This document shows positions 1 to 5,995 of a stretch of 5,995 nt of DNA, piece by piece. The position numbers and the translations under genes are program-made. Origin of the DNA: Pseudomonadota bacterium (GTDB taxonomy: Bacteria > Pseudomonadota > Gammaproteobacteria > SZUA-229); NCBI GenBank assembly GCA_015222965.1, contig JADFWF010000217.1, positions 1 to 5,995 on the forward strand, in the 5' to 3' direction. Position 1 is the first letter of the stretch. Every line of letters begins with the position of its first letter. Below the pieces are notes generated by a model. The model was not told the origin of the DNA. It did not search any database and worked only from the letters and a program-made list of their open reading frames with translations.

Positions 1-731
1 ATACCTTATTAACTTTTGGCGGCGCCTGGTCTAACCATATATATGCCACAGCGGCGGCCGCCAGACATTTTGGCTTTAACAGCATCGGCATCATCCGCGG
101 CGAAAAATACTCACCTCTCAATGCCACATTAAGCTTTGCCGAAAAATGCGGCATGCAGTTACATTACCTCAGTCGCACTGAATACCGGCAGAAACATGAA
201 GACCATTACCAGCAAAAACTAAAACAGCAATTTGGCAATGTTTATATTCTGCCCGAAGGTGGCAGTAATGCACTTGCCATGAGAGGCTGTGCGGAGATCG
301 TTGGTGAGATCAACAGCGAAATAAGTAAGCCTTTTGATGTTATCTGCTGCGCCAGCGGTACCGGTGCGACACTTGCCGGCTTGATTACTGCTATCGACAC
401 GGGGCAGGAAGCCATCGGGTTTTCCGCTCTAAAAGGCGGCGGCTTTCTGAATGATGAAGTCAAAAAATTCCTCAACAGAAAAGACCCTGGCACCAACTGG
501 CGTATCGAAACCGATTTTCATTTTGGCGGTTACGCTAAAATAAATGACGAACTGATCGAATTTCTAAAAGAATTTCAATCACGATATGATATTCCCCTGG
601 ATGCGGTTTATACCGGTAAAATGTTTTACGGTCTGTTTAAACTTATAGAAGCAAAAACTTTTAAACCCGGCACCAGCATCGTAGTGATACATAGTGGTGG
701 ACTACAGGGCAACAAAGGGTTTAACCTCTAG
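1..731 (+). CDS. PLP-dependent enzyme, D-cysteine desulfhydrase/ACC deaminase family (5' truncated by window edge)
   Basis: This is the C-terminal 242 codons of a fold-type II pyridoxal-phosphate enzyme; the reading frame is open from base 3, so the true start lies upstream. The family breaks down D-cysteine to pyruvate, sulfide and ammonia, or 1-aminocyclopropane-1-carboxylate to 2-oxobutyrate and ammonia, in the cytosol. Visible motifs, in order: FGGAWSNH (bases 15-38, substrate-carboxylate loop), PEGGSN (252-269), the phosphate-binding loop ASGTGAT (351-371), VYTGK (606-620) and IHSGGLQG near the end. The PLP-binding lysine normally lies N-terminal to the visible part and cannot be checked. 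At the two positions that separate the activities, this protein has Thr (612-614) and Ser (693-695) rather than the Glu and Leu of true ACC deaminases, so I infer D-cysteine desulfhydrase-like activity. An internal ATG at 153 is not the start, because conserved family sequence precedes it. The family is secure; the substrate is inferred. Confidence 0.88.
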   Translation, partial: TLLTFGGAWSNHIYATAAAARHFGFNSIGIIRGEKYSPLNATLSFAEKCGMQLHYLSRTEYRQKHEDHYQQKLKQQFGNVYILPEGGSNALAMRGCAEIVGEINSEISKPFDVICCASGTGATLAGLITAIDTGQEAIGFSALKGGGFLNDEVKKFLNRKDPGTNWRIETDFHFGGYAKINDELIEFLKEFQSRYDIPLDAVYTGKMFYGLFKLIEAKTFKPGTSIVVIHSGGLQGNKGFNL

Positions 732-767
732 GGCAGCGCTGATTAATTATCAAATATCGATATCTTT

Positions 768-1643
768 ATGCAAACACAATGCCCCCATTGCGACACTCGA
801 TTTAGAGTAACCGAAAGCCAGGTAAACATGGCTGACGGCTTTGTGCGCTGCAGCGTATGCAAAGAGGTTTTTAATGCCTTTGAAGTTGCCGAGCAAGATA
901 AGTACCAGCCATCATTACTCAAACAGGAAAGCTCTGAAGATGAATCCACTGTTACCGAAGCCAACGATGACACCGCGCTGAATGATGAGAGCAGAGACGA
1001 TATAGATGACCTGCCAGAAATTAAGGCCGTCGATTTTAACGAAGCCTCCTCCACTGATGATTCACGTAGAGATACTTTTGATTTTTTTGATGAAGAAGCT
1101 AATGAGTCACTGCCTCATGTGGTTCCAGAACATTATAAAGAATCATACTCCAGTAATTCATCAACATTGGCATCAAACTTATTATGGGGTGCAGGTATCC
1201 TGTTGCTGACAGCCGCCCTGTTCGTCGAATATACCTGGTTTAACCGTGACCAGTTAAACCAGATTCCGCAGATGCAGGCGTGGAAAGATAAATTATGCCA
1301 GCACATCGAATGCAAAAATATCACAGTACGCAACCCAAAAAAAATAGAACTTATCGCCAGGAACGTCTATTCACATCCCAATGAAAAAAATGCATTGATG
1401 GTAAACATCACCATGAAAAACAATGCCGATTTTGCGCAGCCCTACCCCGTCATGCAGATCAGCTTCTCGGATATACGAGGCGGCAATGTCGCTGCCAGAC
1501 GGTTTTCACCCAAAGAATATCTTCCTGCAGAAATTCAGCAATCTGGCCAACAACTGTTAGAGTCGGATACTAATATGACCTTCAGCATGGAAATACAGGA
1601 TCCGGGCAAACAGGCGATGACATATGAATTTGACTTCCTGTAA
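768..1643 (+). CDS. Zinc-ribbon (MJ0042-type) membrane protein with DUF3426 domain
   Basis: The product has 291 residues. The N-terminus is a compact zinc ribbon with two CxxC knuckles (C5/C8 and C28/C31), a classic MJ0042-type finger beginning at residue 1, which fixes the start codon. An acidic, low-complexity linker follows (about residues 45-130, rich in Asp, Glu and Ser). One membrane segment lies at about 138-158 (LLWGAGILLLTAALFVEYTWF). The roughly 130-residue C-terminal part, containing the paired cysteines of LCQHIEC, fits DUF3426. Predicted topology is ribbon and linker in the cytoplasm and the DUF3426 domain in the periplasm, with no cleavable signal peptide. The function of the family is not known to me. 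In pseudomonads and relatives a gene of this type lies between prmA and dusB, and here it likewise precedes dusB by 98 bases. No clear Shine-Dalgarno sequence precedes the ATG; the leader is AT-rich. The gene lies 36 bases after the PLP enzyme and may be cotranscribed with it. Confidence 0.88.
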   Translation: MQTQCPHCDTRFRVTESQVNMADGFVRCSVCKEVFNAFEVAEQDKYQPSLLKQESSEDESTVTEANDDTALNDESRDDIDDLPEIKAVDFNEASSTDDSRRDTFDFFDEEANESLPHVVPEHYKESYSSNSSTLASNLLWGAGILLLTAALFVEYTWFNRDQLNQIPQMQAWKDKLCQHIECKNITVRNPKKIELIARNVYSHPNEKNALMVNITMKNNADFAQPYPVMQISFSDIRGGNVAARRFSPKEYLPAEIQQSGQQLLESDTNMTFSMEIQDPGKQAMTYEFDFL

Positions 1644-1704
1644 CCCTGAATACCACAGAAAACTGTAAGATACAGCATTGCTCTCTTCATCCATTACCCG
1701 CTGC

Positions 1705-1732
1705 TTCACATTTATTTAGAATCTGTCAAAAT
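1705..1732 (+). promoter_or_regulatory. Weak candidate promoter for dusB-fis
   Basis: The 98-base gap before dusB contains TTCACA (1705-1710, five of six matches to the -35 consensus) and CAAAAT (1727-1732, four of six to the -10) with a 16-base spacer. An overlapping alternative -10, TAGAAT (1717-1722), matches five of six but has only a poor -35 upstream. Either would give a very short leader before the ATG at 1742. In E. coli the dusB-fis operon is transcribed from a promoter just upstream of dusB, so a promoter here is expected, but the match is weak. Confidence 0.22.
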
Positions 1733-1741
1733 ACACCGCTC

Positions 1742-2737
1742 ATGAAAATTGGTCCTTATAAATTTGATAACCCGGTCATACTGGCCCCGATGGCAGGCGT
1801 CACTGACCGCCCGTTCAGAAACCTGTGTTATCAGCTTGGCGCCGATTTATGCGTATCTGAAATGGTCACCTCCAAAAAGCACCTGTGGAACTCCAGAAAA
1901 ACGCGATTACGACTCGACCACAAAGATGAAAAAGGCATACGCAGTGTTCAGATAGCCGGTACCGACCCACAGAAACTTGCCGATGCTGCAGTATTTAATG
2001 TCGGACACGGCGCGCAGATTATCGATATCAATATGGGCTGCCCAGCAAAAAAAGTCTGCAATGTACTGGCCGGTTCTGCGCTGCTAAAAAATGAGTCTCT
2101 GGTGTCAGAGATTCTTATCTCTGTAGTGGATGCCGTTACTGTACCGGTAACACTCAAAATTCGTACCGGTTGGGATCAGGAAAATAAAAATGCCGTCAGC
2201 ATCGCCAAAATTGCTGAGCAGAGCGGCATACAGGCACTCTCGGTACACGGCAGAACACGCGCAGATGCATATAAAGGTGATGCTGAATACGAGACCATCG
2301 CCGCTGTAAAAGCAGCCGTCTCTATCCCGGTTATTGCCAATGGTGATATTACCAGTCCGCAAAAAGCGAAACAGGTACTGACGTTAACCCAGGCTGATGG
2401 CTTAATGATCGGCCGCGCGGCACAGGGCAACCCCTGGATATTCCAGCAGATAAAACATTATCTGTCTGAAAATACTTTATTACCCCGACCAGACAGCAAT
2501 GAAACCAGCAAAATATTGACCGAACACCTGCAAAATTTATATGAATTTTATGGTGAACTATCCGGTGTTCGCATCGCACGCAAGCACATAGGGTGGTATA
2601 TTAATAATCTGCAGGGAGTTGACAGACAAGGAGCTGAATCGTTTAGACAACAGGTAAATCGGATTGACGATGCCAATACACAGCTAGAACTGGCTACCGA
2701 TTTTTTCAACACACAACGAAACCCCTTAGCGGCATGA
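1742..2737 (+). CDS. dusB: tRNA-dihydrouridine synthase B
   Basis: This FMN- and NADPH-dependent enzyme reduces uridine to dihydrouridine in the D-loop of tRNAs (U17 in E. coli for the DusB class). The 331-residue product is full length; the E. coli protein has about 321. The N-terminal TIM barrel shows the flavin-binding APMAGVTDRPFR stretch, the DINMGCPAKKV signature with the catalytic acid cysteine at C100, K139 in LKIRTGW, H169 in VHGRTRA, NGDI from N200, and the phosphate-binding GRAAQG at 224-229. The C-terminal helical domain carries RIARKHIGWY, typical of the tRNA-binding end. The numbering of C100 matches the E. coli enzyme, which supports the ATG at 1742 although no Shine-Dalgarno sequence is visible before it. 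The stop codon overlaps the fis start in an ATGA junction, as expected for the gammaproteobacterial dusB-fis operon. Identification as DusB rather than DusA or DusC rests on both the sequence and the fis neighbour. Confidence 0.97.
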   Translation: MKIGPYKFDNPVILAPMAGVTDRPFRNLCYQLGADLCVSEMVTSKKHLWNSRKTRLRLDHKDEKGIRSVQIAGTDPQKLADAAVFNVGHGAQIIDINMGCPAKKVCNVLAGSALLKNESLVSEILISVVDAVTVPVTLKIRTGWDQENKNAVSIAKIAEQSGIQALSVHGRTRADAYKGDAEYETIAAVKAAVSIPVIANGDITSPQKAKQVLTLTQADGLMIGRAAQGNPWIFQQIKHYLSENTLLPRPDSNETSKILTEHLQNLYEFYGELSGVRIARKHIGWYINNLQGVDRQGAESFRQQVNRIDDANTQLELATDFFNTQRNPLAA

Positions 2738-3042
2738 GCAGCATGAGCGACCAAAATTTTCAGCCAGCAACATCAGATGCAGAGCAACCCGAAGAAAACC
2801 AGCAACAGGAAATATCCCAACTCAGTCACGCGGTAAAACACTCAATACGCCGTTACCTATTTGAGCTGGAAGGTACCCAGCCTAACAATATGTACGAACT
2901 GGTACTCAGGCAGGTAGAGCAACCGTTGTTTGAGGCGATTTTAGAACACACCAAGGGGAACCAGTCACGGGCGGCAGAGCTGCTTGGGCTTAATCGCGGT
3001 ACCTTGCGTAAGAAATTGCGCAGTTATAACTTACACAAATAA
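2734..3042 (+). CDS. fis: Nucleoid-associated DNA-bending protein Fis
   Basis: Fis is a small homodimeric DNA-bending protein that activates rRNA and tRNA promoters, shapes the nucleoid and assists site-specific recombinases. The 102-residue product aligns with the E. coli protein (98 residues) over its core: the dimerisation helices include MYELVLRQVEQPLFEAIL, and the C-terminal helix-turn-helix (about residues 75-98) contains GNQSRAAELLGLNRGTLRKKL, with the DNA-contacting Arg/Thr/Lys cluster intact. The N-terminal arm is variable, polar and Gln/Glu-rich. Two in-frame starts are possible, at 2734 and 2743. The first overlaps the dusB stop by four bases, suggesting translational coupling; the second would give 99 residues, nearer the usual length. 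Neither has a clear Shine-Dalgarno sequence. In E. coli the operon is growth-phase controlled and repressed by Fis itself; I could not pick out a Fis site here by eye. Confidence 0.96.
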   Translation: MSSMSDQNFQPATSDAEQPEENQQQEISQLSHAVKHSIRRYLFELEGTQPNNMYELVLRQVEQPLFEAILEHTKGNQSRAAELLGLNRGTLRKKLRSYNLHK

Positions 3043-3063
3043 TTCCTGATAATTTTTCCCCTG

Positions 3064-3100
3064 CCTGTAGGAGCGGATTTTATTCCGCGATTTAGGTTTA
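3064..3100 (+). repeat. Left REP-like arm
   Basis: The 37-base arm carries a GTAG head at 3067-3070 and then a small stem-loop: GCGGA (3073-3077), loop TTTTAT, TCCGC (3084-3088). The GTAG/GTGG head plus imperfect palindrome is the hallmark of one REP class in gammaproteobacteria. Orientation is assigned by the GTAG head reading on the + strand. Confidence 0.75.
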
Positions 3101-3125
3101 GCTGGTGTTTTTTTAGGCTAGGGAT

Positions 3126-3155
3126 AGGATGAGCAATAGTTACTGTTGCTCAACC
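3126..3155. repeat. Central hairpin of the palindromic element
   Basis: GAGCAATAG (3131-3139) and CTGTTGCTC (3143-3151) pair across a TTA loop, with one G-T wobble. The stem continues outward through T3130-A3152 and GG (3127-3128) with CC (3154-3155), interrupted by a mismatch. It lies between the two REP-like arms and is nearly centred on the same symmetry axis, so it forms the tip of the full-length fold. Confidence 0.6.
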
Positions 3156-3180
3156 CACCCCTAACTCAATCTACTTCAGA

Positions 3181-3217
3181 TAAACCTAAATCGCGGAATA
3201 AAATCCGCTCCTACAGG
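3181..3217 (-). repeat. Right REP-like arm (inverted)
   Basis: This is the exact reverse complement of the 37-base arm at 3064-3100. The stem halves are GCGGA (3193-3197) and TCCGC (3204-3208), and the GTAG head reads on the - strand at 3211-3214. The lack of any difference between the arms suggests recent formation or correction between them. Confidence 0.75.
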
Positions 3218-3257
3218 TAAGTGCAATACAAAAACCAATAAAAGAACTAATCCCAAA

Positions 3258-3287
3258 GTGACATAAATAACCACTCTCAGTTATAAT
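3258..3287 (+). promoter_or_regulatory. Sigma70-type promoter for purH
   Basis: GTGACA (3258-3263, five of six matches to the -35) and a perfect TATAAT (3282-3287) are separated by 18 bases. Transcription would start near 3294, leaving a leader of about 31 bases before the purH ATG at 3325. This is the best promoter match I found in the window. It lies after the palindromic repeat, so purH can be transcribed independently of dusB-fis. No PurR-like operator (consensus near ACGCAAACGTTTTCGT) is visible around it. Confidence 0.6.
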
Positions 3288-3324
3288 TCGCCTCTTCCAA
3301 AAATTCATAAAAAAAGGCCGCAAC

Positions 3325-4896
3325 ATGACCGATGCAACTCAACGCCCCGTACGCCGCGCACTCATCAGTGTTTCCGATAAAGACGGCATTATCGAATTTG
3401 CCAAATCACTGCACTCACAAGGCGTAGAGATCCTGTCTACCGGCGGTACCGCCAGGCTGCTGATAGAAAACATGATCCCGTGTCTGGAAGTGTCTAAACA
3501 CACCGGTTTTCCTGAAATAATGGACGGCCGCGTTAAGACCCTGCATCCAAAGATTCACGGCGGCATATTAGGCCGGCGCGGTATCGATGATGGCGTGATG
3601 AAAGATAATGATATCGCACCCATCGATCTTGTCGTGGTTAATCTCTACCCGTTCGAAGCCACCGTTGCCAACGAAGACTGTTCTCTGGAAGACGCTATCG
3701 AGAACATCGATATCGGTGGCCCGGCGATGGTTCGTGCCACGGCCAAGAACCACGCTTATGTCAGCATCATCGTTGACCCTGCAGACTATCAGCGTGTGCT
3801 GGAAGAGCTACACAATAACGAAGGCATCGTCAGCGATGCGACACGTTTTGATCTTGCGGTTAAAGCCTTCGAGCACACCTCTAACTACGACGGCATGATA
3901 GCCAACTACCTGGGTCGGGTTAAAGAAGACGGCACCATGGATGATCTACCGCGCACCATTAATCTGCAATTTAGCAAAGTACAGGAGATGCGATATGGTG
4001 AAAACCCGCATCAACATGCCGCTTTTTATACCGAGAAAAACATCACCGAAGCCTGTATCGCCACGGCAACACAGCTACAGGGTAAAGAACTGTCGTATAA
4101 CAACATCGGTGATACGGATGCCGCGCTGGAATGTGTCAAACAGTTTGAGGAACCAACCTGTGTCATCGTAAAACACGCTAACCCCTGTGGCGTCGCTATT
4201 GCAGACAACCTGCTCGATGCCTACAACAAGGCCTACAGCACCGACCCCGAATCTGCTTTTGGCGGCATCATCGCATTCAACCGTGAGCTTGATGGCGACA
4301 CAGCCAAAACCATCGTCGAACGCCAGTTTGTTGAGGTCATCATCGCGCCGACGATCAGTGGTGAGGCCATCGAAGCCGTTGCTGAAAAGAAAAACGTCCG
4401 TCTGCTCGAGTGCGGACAGTGGCAAGGCACCAGTCCACGCATGGACTATAAACGCGTCAACGGCGGTTTACTGGTACAGGATGCTGACCTGTTATTGCTC
4501 AATGAGATGAAAGTTGTCAGCGAGCACAAACCTTCTGAACAGGAGATGAACGACCTGCTGTTCAGCTGGAAGGTCGCCAAATTCGTAAAATCAAACGCCA
4601 TCGTTTACGGTAAGAATAATATGACCATCGGTGTCGGTGCCGGCCAGATGAGCCGCATCAACAGCGCGCGTATCGCCGGTATCAAAGCTGAACACGCCAG
4701 CCTGGAAGTGCCCGGCTCGGTGATGGCTTCTGATGCCTTCTTCCCGTTCCGCGATGGCATCGATGCCGCCCATGAAGCCGGCATCGTAGCTGTTATTCAG
4801 CCCGGCGGTTCGATGCGAGACGACGAAGTTATCGCTGCTGCCAATGAGTTTGGTATGGCCATGGTGTTTACCGGGATGCGACATTTTCGGCACTAA
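3325..4896 (+). CDS. purH: Bifunctional AICAR transformylase/IMP cyclohydrolase
   Basis: PurH catalyses the last two steps of de novo purine synthesis in the cytosol: formylation of AICAR with 10-formyltetrahydrofolate, then ring closure to IMP. The 523-residue product is full length. The N-terminal cyclohydrolase domain (about 1-195, MGS-like fold) shows STGGTA (38-43) and [11 protein letters not shown] (66-76). The C-terminal transformylase domain shows RYGENPHQ (223-230), the catalytic KH pair at K283-H284 in [18 protein letters not shown] (from about 440), [12 protein letters not shown] (469-480) and [11 protein letters not shown] near the end. It closes with MRHFRH, as E. coli PurH does. 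The ATG at 3325 follows a weak AAGG (3314-3317) at suitable spacing. Many gammaproteobacteria have purD directly after purH, but here a GGDEF gene follows instead, so purD must lie elsewhere or farther on. I see no frameshift and no missing key residue. Confidence 0.98.
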   Translation: MTDATQRPVRRALISVSDKDGIIEFAKSLHSQGVEILSTGGTARLLIENMIPCLEVSKHTGFPEIMDGRVKTLHPKIHGGILGRRGIDDGVMKDNDIAPIDLVVVNLYPFEATVANEDCSLEDAIENIDIGGPAMVRATAKNHAYVSIIVDPADYQRVLEELHNNEGIVSDATRFDLAVKAFEHTSNYDGMIANYLGRVKEDGTMDDLPRTINLQFSKVQEMRYGENPHQHAAFYTEKNITEACIATATQLQGKELSYNNIGDTDAALECVKQFEEPTCVIVKHANPCGVAIADNLLDAYNKAYSTDPESAFGGIIAFNRELDGDTAKTIVERQFVEVIIAPTISGEAIEAVAEKKNVRLLECGQWQGTSPRMDYKRVNGGLLVQDADLLLLNEMKVVSEHKPSEQEMNDLLFSWKVAKFVKSNAIVYGKNNMTIGVGAGQMSRINSARIAGIKAEHASLEVPGSVMASDAFFPFRDGIDAAHEAGIVAVIQPGGSMRDDEVIAAANEFGMAMVFTGMRHFRH

Positions 4897-4953
4897 AGAC
4901 AGCTGTCCAATATAAGACAAGGTCTAACTAAATCGTTGATATGTAATGAAAAG

Positions 4954-4974
4954 CACATAAAACTCACATAAACT
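4954..4974. repeat. Short tandem direct repeat upstream of the GGDEF gene
   Basis: CACATAAAACT (4954-4964) is followed immediately by CACATAAACT (4965-4974), a two-copy repeat with a period of about 11 bases, close to one helical turn. It sits 17 bases before the ATG of the GGDEF gene, in the 95-base gap after purH. It could be an operator half-site pair or simple AT-rich slippage. A TATAAA at 4979-4984 would be almost leaderless, so I do not call a promoter here. Confidence 0.35.
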
Positions 4975-4991
4975 ATGTTATAAAGTGTCTC

Positions 4992-5995
4992 ATGGAAGAG
5001 AAGCGCCTCAAAGAAAATCGACATTTACGTGAGCAACTGGACAAGCTACTCAAGGAAGCGCGGCGCAACGAACAAACGCAAACTTCATTTGATGATTTCT
5101 CTTTGTCTGTGGTAGCAGCGCAAGGTCCAAAGGAATTATTCGATCTCATACTGCATGACCAGAAAAAATTTCGCATCGATGAGATCCGACTCTGCCTGGT
5201 CGACCGCTTCCACGAAGTCGAACGCCTGCTCACAGAAAGCTATCAAAATAAATACCATGGATTAAGCTTCATCGATACCGAGACCAGCAATCTGCTGATC
5301 TCTGATATCCCTGACCGCCCCGTACTAGGCACCCGCATCATCAGTAAATACGACTGGCTGATCAACATCGAAGAGACCAGTAAATATAAGTCCGCTGCCC
5401 TGCTGCCATTGAAACGTGGCGACGAAATCATCGGTATACAGTTATTATTGAGTGAAGACGCTACGCGTTACAACAAAAGCGACGGCACCACCTTCCTGCA
5501 AAAGCTCGGCGCCATGATCGCCATCTCAATCGAAAACTGCATCAACCGTCAACGTACGCTGGAGCTCGGCTATCAGGATGGTCTGACCAATGCCTATAAC
5601 CGCCGTTACTTTGACGAGCGTTTAAAACATGAAGTCGACCGCTGTACGCGACATAAAACTGACCTGGTGTGTTTGTTCATCGATGTCGATTTTTTCAAAA
5701 AGATCAACGACCTCCATGGTCATCAGGTGGGTGATGCCGTACTGGTAAGGCTGGTCGCGCTGATGACTGAACAGGTCCGCTCCAGCGATATCGTCACCCG
5801 TTATGGCGGTGAAGAATTCGCCATCATCTTACCCGAGACAGGTATACAGCGTGCGCACGAGGTGGCCGAACGCATTCGCAGCAAAGTAGAAGCACAAAAA
5901 CTTATCTTCGACGATAGTACGCTGGGCATCACGGTATCCATTGGTCTGGCTTCTCTCAGCCAGATCAGGCTTCAGAAAGGAAGTGACACACAGGA
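4992..5995 (+). CDS. Diguanylate cyclase with N-terminal DUF484/GAF-like sensor domain (3' truncated by window edge)
   Basis: The frame is open from ATG 4992 to the window end (334 complete codons). An in-frame stop at 4947-4949 and no other start codon before the ATG make this start firm, although no good ribosome site is visible. Residues 1-30 form a charged helix, probably coiled coil. About 35-180 resemble DUF484, a GAF-like fold, ending in SAALLPL and GTTFLQKLGAMIAISIEN. There is no membrane segment, so the protein is predicted to be cytosolic. The GGDEF domain starts at DGLTNAYNRRYF (196-207), with metal-binding D231 in FIDVDFFKKIND, GHQVGD (243-248) and the active-site GGEEF at 272-276. 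An RxxD product-inhibition site (RSSD, 263-266) lies five residues before it. The protein should therefore make c-di-GMP from two GTP with feedback inhibition. Only the last few tens of residues of the domain are missing. The signal sensed is unknown. An EAL or other C-terminal domain beyond the edge cannot be excluded. Confidence 0.93.
   Translation, partial: MEEKRLKENRHLREQLDKLLKEARRNEQTQTSFDDFSLSVVAAQGPKELFDLILHDQKKFRIDEIRLCLVDRFHEVERLLTESYQNKYHGLSFIDTETSNLLISDIPDRPVLGTRIISKYDWLINIEETSKYKSAALLPLKRGDEIIGIQLLLSEDATRYNKSDGTTFLQKLGAMIAISIENCINRQRTLELGYQDGLTNAYNRRYFDERLKHEVDRCTRHKTDLVCLFIDVDFFKKINDLHGHQVGDAVLVRLVALMTEQVRSSDIVTRYGGEEFAIILPETGIQRAHEVAERIRSKVEAQKLIFDDSTLGITVSIGLASLSQIRLQKGSDTQ

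Larger units (their letters stand above)
3064..3217. repeat. 154-bp near-palindrome: two inverted REP-like arms (BIME- or MITE-like element)
   Basis: The first and last 37 bases of this element are exact reverse complements, by direct base-by-base comparison. Pairing continues with interruptions through the middle (CTG at 3102-3104 with CAG at 3177-3179, TAGGG at 3119-3123 with CCCTA at 3159-3163) to a central hairpin, so either strand could fold into one long stem. Each arm begins with GTAG followed by GAGCGGA and contains a short imperfect palindrome. That is the layout of REP sequences mobilised by RAYT (TnpA-REP) transposases. No target-site duplication and no ORF are visible. It starts 21 bases after the fis stop and ends before the purH promoter, so it may also protect or end the dusB-fis transcript, though there is no canonical U-tract after it. 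Confidence 0.85.

Noticed and set aside
153..731. Internal ATG at 153 as the start of the PLP enzyme
   Set aside because: The frame is open back to base 3 and encodes family-conserved sequence (FGGAWSNH) before this ATG, so the gene is truncated by the window edge rather than starting here.
1655..1675. Possible terminator after the DUF3426 gene (ACAG-AAAA-CTGT, then CTGTA-AGA-TACAG)
   Set aside because: The stems are only four or five base pairs, mutually exclusive, AT-rich and not followed by a T-run.
3071..3114. Left REP stem plus the seven-T run (3108-3114) as an intrinsic fis terminator
   Set aside because: The T-run lies about 19 bases beyond the five-base-pair stem, too far for a canonical terminator. 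The long-range fold could still affect the transcript, which is covered under the repeat.
3064..3217. CRISPR or integron attC interpretation of the inverted repeat
   Set aside because: There are only two arms, in inverted orientation, with no repeat-spacer periodicity, and no cas or integrase gene or attC core-site layout.
3608..3898. + strand alternative-frame ORF within purH
   Set aside because: It is out of frame with the conserved protein and has shuffled, low-complexity composition typical of a shadow frame.
4075..4425. 116-codon antisense open frame within purH
   Set aside because: It overlaps a well-conserved full-length purH, shows no recognisable domain and has no convincing start context; it is a shadow of the coding frame. 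The same holds for the other antisense frames at 242-496, 743-1054, 4591-4920 and 4973-5233.
4898..4907. GACAGCTGTC palindrome just after the purH stop
   Set aside because: It is a perfect 10-bp palindrome but has no loop for a hairpin and no T-tract, so it is not an intrinsic terminator; a single 10-bp palindrome is too little to call an operator.

Overview
The window looks like a chromosomal stretch of a gammaproteobacterium. The central dusB-fis pair is diagnostic: Fis is essentially confined to that class and is classically encoded directly downstream of dusB. The purH product also closely resembles the Escherichia coli protein as I recall it. GC content looks moderate. I cannot name a genus from sequence alone.

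Layout, all genes on the + strand. (1) Positions 1-731: the 3' part of a PLP-dependent enzyme of the ACC deaminase/D-cysteine desulfhydrase family, whose start lies outside the window. (2) 768-1643: an MJ0042-type zinc-ribbon, single-pass membrane protein with a DUF3426 periplasmic domain. (3) 1742-2737 and 2734-3042: dusB (tRNA dihydrouridine synthase B) and fis (nucleoid protein), overlapping by ATGA. (4) 3043-3324: an intergenic region holding a 154-bp near-palindrome made of two exactly complementary 37-bp REP-like arms around a smaller hairpin. A good sigma70-type promoter for purH follows it. (5) 3325-4896: complete purH (bifunctional AICAR transformylase/IMP cyclohydrolase). (6) 4992 to the window end: a DUF484/GAF-like sensor domain fused to a GGDEF diguanylate cyclase, cut by the right edge just before the expected end of the domain.

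The zinc-ribbon/DUF3426 gene, dusB, fis and purH form the familiar gammaproteobacterial neighbourhood. Two things differ from well-known relatives. A PLP enzyme sits where prmA often lies upstream, and a c-di-GMP synthase gene sits where purD often follows purH. The most striking non-coding feature is the long inverted repeat between fis and purH. I see no convincing new multi-gene system. No tRNA, rRNA, CRISPR array, insertion sequence with transposase, or prophage gene is visible.
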